Shown here one piece after another: positions 61,800 through 64,000 of a stretch of 64,000 nucleotides of DNA. The notes beneath the pieces were generated by a model that saw only the letters and a list, made by a program, of their open reading frames with translations, did no database searches and was not told where the DNA came from. A program made the position numbers and the translations under genes. Position 1 is the first letter of the stretch. The number at the start of each line of letters is the position of its first letter. The stretch comes from Aeromicrobium phoceense (GTDB taxonomy: Bacteria > Actinomycetota > Actinomycetes > Propionibacteriales > Nocardioidaceae). The DNA lies in contig NZ_JACEOG010000001.1 of assembly GCF_013868155.1 (NCBI RefSeq), positions 2,294,001-2,358,000 of the forward strand, written 5' to 3'.

Positions 61800-62542
61800 C
61801 GAGCTCGACCACGCCGGCGAGGCCCCTCCTCGCCGTGCTGCACCTGCGCACCCGGCGACCCCACGACCCCGCCTTCCAGGTCGCCCTCGACGCGCTGAAC
61901 GCGCCCACCCTCCGGGTGGCCGCGGAGCTCGGGTGGGACGTCGTGCCGGTCGCCTCGGCCGAGCTCCCTCCCGAGGTCACGGTGGAGCTCGTCGACCGGG
62001 CCGACGCGGTCGTCCTCATGGGCGGCGAGGACGTCGATCCGTCGTTCTACGGCGGACCCTCCACGTACCCGGGCTCGGGACACCACGAGCCGAACGCGGA
62101 CCGGGCCCACGTCGACGCCGTGCACCGGTGCCTCGCCGCGGGAACGCCACTGCTCGGGATCTGCCGCGGGCTCCAGGTGCTGAACGTCGCACTGGGCGGC
62201 ACCCTCGTGCAGCACCTCGCCTCGTCGCACCGGCACCGCGCGGAGGGCGACGACCACTTCGTCCGGAACCGCGTCACCGTGACGCACGACGGTCTCGGCG
62301 CCGCGGTGGACGCATCGCAGGACGTGCGCTGTGCCCACCACCAGGCGGTCGACCGTGTCGCGGACGGCCTGGTCGTCGCGGCACGCGCGGCGGACGGCGT
62401 CGTCGAGGCGGTGGTGCACGAGTCCGCCCCGATCACCGGCGTGCAGTGGCACCCGGAGCACGCCGAGACCGCCGACCTCCAGCTCGGAGCCCTGCTGCGG
62501 CGACTCACGGAGCAGGCTCCCGTGGCCCACTCCGCCTCCTGA
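61796..62542 (+). CDS. Class I glutamine amidotransferase (gamma-glutamyl-GABA hydrolase-like, C26)
   Basis: This cytosolic hydrolase has 248 residues. Catalytic triad motifs are GICRGLQVLNVALGGTLVQH with the nucleophile Cys and GVQWHPEH with His and Glu. VVLMGGEDVDPSFYG is typical of PuuD-type gamma-glutamyl-gamma-aminobutyrate hydrolases. A PuuD-like role would release GABA and glutamate; the convergent neighbour, glutamate decarboxylase, makes GABA from glutamate, which fits but does not prove a shared pathway. GTG 61796 overlaps the end of the frameshifted DHFR-family frame. Confidence 0.88.
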   Translation: MTSSTTPARPLLAVLHLRTRRPHDPAFQVALDALNAPTLRVAAELGWDVVPVASAELPPEVTVELVDRADAVVLMGGEDVDPSFYGGPSTYPGSGHHEPNADRAHVDAVHRCLAAGTPLLGICRGLQVLNVALGGTLVQHLASSHRHRAEGDDHFVRNRVTVTHDGLGAAVDASQDVRCAHHQAVDRVADGLVVAARAADGVVEAVVHESAPITGVQWHPEHAETADLQLGALLRRLTEQAPVAHSAS

Positions 62543-62551
62543 CCGCGGCGC

Positions 62552-63925
62552 TCAGAAGCCGGTTCCGATCTTCGTCTGCGCCCGTTCCCGGTGGTGCGCT
62601 CCGCCCTTCGCGTCGAGTGTCGTGCACGCCTCGGCGATGTCGAGGGTGAGCCGCTCGACCTGCTCGCGGCTCATCGTCTCCTTCACCAGGGCTCGCATGA
62701 TCTTCACCTTCTCCGCGTTGGGGGGAAGCGTGTACGCCGGCACCATCCAGCCGCGCTCCGCCGAGAGCTGCCACGAGACGTCGGACTCGTCGTATCCCTC
62801 GTGGTCACCGTGCAGCCGGAACGCCACGAGCGGCAGCTGCTCCAGGTCGGCACCGATCACCTCGAAGCGACCGCCGGCCTGCAGGTTCTCGGCCAGGGCG
62901 GTGGCGTTCTGCTTCATCTGCTGCATGACGTAGGTGTAGCCGTCACGACCGAGGCGGACGAAGTTGTAGTACTGCGCCAGCACCATGGACGCGCCGGTCG
63001 AGAAGTTCAGCGTGAAGGTCGCGTCGGTCTTGCCGAGGTAGTTCTCGTAGAAGACGAGGTCCTCGGCCAGGTCGGAGGTCTCACGGAAGACGAGCCACCC
63101 GATGCCGGGGTACACCAGGCCGTACTTGTGCCCGGAGACGTTGATCGACCTGACCTGCTCCAGCCGGAAGTCCCAGGCGGTGTCGGGGTAGAGGAACGGC
63201 CACACGAACCCGCCGCTGGCCCCGTCCACGTGGATCGGGATGTCGAGGCCACGCTCCGACTTGAGGTCCAGGAGCAGCTGGTTCATCCCGGCGATGTCGT
63301 CCATGTGCCCGGTGAACGTCGTGCCCAGCACGCCGACGACGCCGATCGTGTTCTCGTCGAGGTGCGGCGCCACGTCGTCGGGGCCGATCGTGTACTTGTT
63401 CTCGGCGAGCGGGACGATCCGGGGCTCGACGTCGAAGTACCGGCAGAACTTCTCCCAGACGACGTGGACGTCCGCGCCGAAGACGAGGTTCGGGCGATCG
63501 GTCGACGCGTTCTCGGCTTCCCGGCGCTGCTTCCACTTCCACTTGAGCGACAGGGCGCCGAGCATGATCGCCTCCGACGACCCCTGGGTCCGGCAGCCGG
63601 TGGTCTCACCGGGCGCGTTGAAGAGATCGGCGAGCATGCGCACGCACCGCTGCTCGATCTCGGCCGAGACGGGGTACTCGGCGTGGTCGATGAAGTTGCG
63701 GTGGAGGTTCTCGGCGATGATCCGCTGCGCCTCGGGCTCCATCCAGGTGGTGACGAAGGTGGCGAGGTTGCGCTGGGGATCGCCCTCGAGGTTCAGGTCC
63801 TCCTCGAGCAGCCGAAACGCGTCGGGCGGACGCATCCCGCTCGCCGGGAAGACGGTGGCGGGGGCCCGCTCCGTCAGGAAGCGATTGCCGTAGAGCGACT
63901 CTGCCTGCTTCTCGTCGAGTGTCAT
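62552..63925 (-). CDS. gadB: Glutamate decarboxylase
   Basis: This PLP enzyme of 457 residues converts glutamate to GABA and CO2, consuming a proton. Key motifs are GCRTQGSSEAIMLGALSLKW, PIHVDGASGGFVWPFLYPD (Asp contacting PLP), and INVSGHKYGLVYPG with the PLP-binding lysine. The C-terminus is the usual autoinhibitory tail region (HHRERAQTKIGTGF), ending in the conserved K-x-GTGF pattern. ATG 63925 overlaps the stop of an upstream gene cut by the window edge (ATGA). It may act in acid resistance together with an antiporter. Confidence 0.96.
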   Translation of the reverse strand: MTLDEKQAESLYGNRFLTERAPATVFPASGMRPPDAFRLLEEDLNLEGDPQRNLATFVTTWMEPEAQRIIAENLHRNFIDHAEYPVSAEIEQRCVRMLADLFNAPGETTGCRTQGSSEAIMLGALSLKWKWKQRREAENASTDRPNLVFGADVHVVWEKFCRYFDVEPRIVPLAENKYTIGPDDVAPHLDENTIGVVGVLGTTFTGHMDDIAGMNQLLLDLKSERGLDIPIHVDGASGGFVWPFLYPDTAWDFRLEQVRSINVSGHKYGLVYPGIGWLVFRETSDLAEDLVFYENYLGKTDATFTLNFSTGASMVLAQYYNFVRLGRDGYTYVMQQMKQNATALAENLQAGGRFEVIGADLEQLPLVAFRLHGDHEGYDESDVSWQLSAERGWMVPAYTLPPNAEKVKIMRALVKETMSREQVERLTLDIAEACTTLDAKGGAHHRERAQTKIGTGF

Positions 63926-64000
63926 GTGACCAGACCGTCCGTTCGTTTCGAGGTGGGTGTGTCGAGGGCCTGGAGGATCGCGCCGCCCACGAAGCAGACG
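63922..64000 (-). CDS. C-terminal end of an unidentified protein upstream of gadB
   Basis: On the minus strand an open frame enters from the right edge and reads VCFVGGAILQALDTPTSKRT, then DGLVT and TGA. The TGA overlaps the gadB ATG, so both genes are in one operon. The 25 visible residues begin with a hydrophobic stretch, which could be the end of a membrane segment. Identity cannot be told; a glutamate/GABA transporter, glutaminase or channel would be plausible by context only. Confidence 0.55.
   Translation of the reverse strand, partial: VCFVGGAILQALDTPTSKRTDGLVT

Overview
The window is GC-rich, densely coded actinobacterial chromosome. Gene order and families point to a member of Propionibacteriales/Nocardioidaceae, possibly Aeromicrobium-like; this is an inference from gene content only. 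No rRNA, tRNA, CRISPR array, insertion sequence or prophage gene was seen. No stretch longer than about 300 bases lacks a gene. Many genes overlap by 4 bp (ATGA/GTGA), so most blocks are operons.

Layout. (1) 1-8.6 kb, all on the minus strand: a conserved actinobacterial block, pgsA-like, DUF881, sbp (DUF1290), DUF881, gcvH, garA, ftsR, bifunctional nuclease, a second MerR regulator, and gcvP behind a glycine riboswitch. The order matches Rv1822-Rv1832 of Mycobacterium tuberculosis. (2) 8.7-17 kb: superoxide dismutase, CopC and CtaG/CopD copper/cytochrome oxidase assembly proteins, a large NlpC/P60-M23 cell-wall hydrolase, an EamA transporter and GTP-dependent PEP carboxykinase. (3) 17-21.9 kb: an ABC exporter pair, two membrane proteins (Pr6Pr type and a GT-C glycosyltransferase) and an aldo/keto reductase. 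(4) 21.9-49.4 kb: an accessory region with arylsulfatase plus its formylglycine-generating enzyme, two large MalT-like (LAL) LuxR regulators, small paired proteins, an ion channel, membrane proteins, a P-type ATPase, a GCS2-type ligase, and two peptide/amino-acid operons (glutamine amidotransferase-MFS-Xaa-Pro peptidase; APC antiporter-membrane protein-M20 dipeptidase-ThrE-like exporter). (5) 49.4-64 kb: SulP transporter, three GAF-ANTAR regulators, a PASTA Ser/Thr kinase, assorted hydrolases and oxidoreductases, a frameshifted DHFR-family gene, a class I amidotransferase and glutamate decarboxylase.

The most interesting signal is regulatory. Six intergenic regions in part 4 carry the same 17-bp palindrome, TCAYCC-N5-GGRTGA (five exact, one with a single mismatch). 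In each case it lies exactly 22 or 23 nt upstream of an NANNNT -10-like hexamer. A variant palindrome (TCACAC-N5-GTATGA) sits with the same 22-nt geometry in front of the first LAL gene. The half-site resembles the GGAKGA box of MalT, the founder of the LAL family. I infer a local regulon run by the two LAL proteins, covering the sulfatase/FGE pair, small DUF proteins, ion channel, P-type ATPase and the peptide/amino-acid operons.

A second, separate operator family (TCAAGT-N5-TTGA-like) occurs twice in front of garA and twice between the nuclease gene and the second MerR gene, which suggests control by the MerR proteins of that block.
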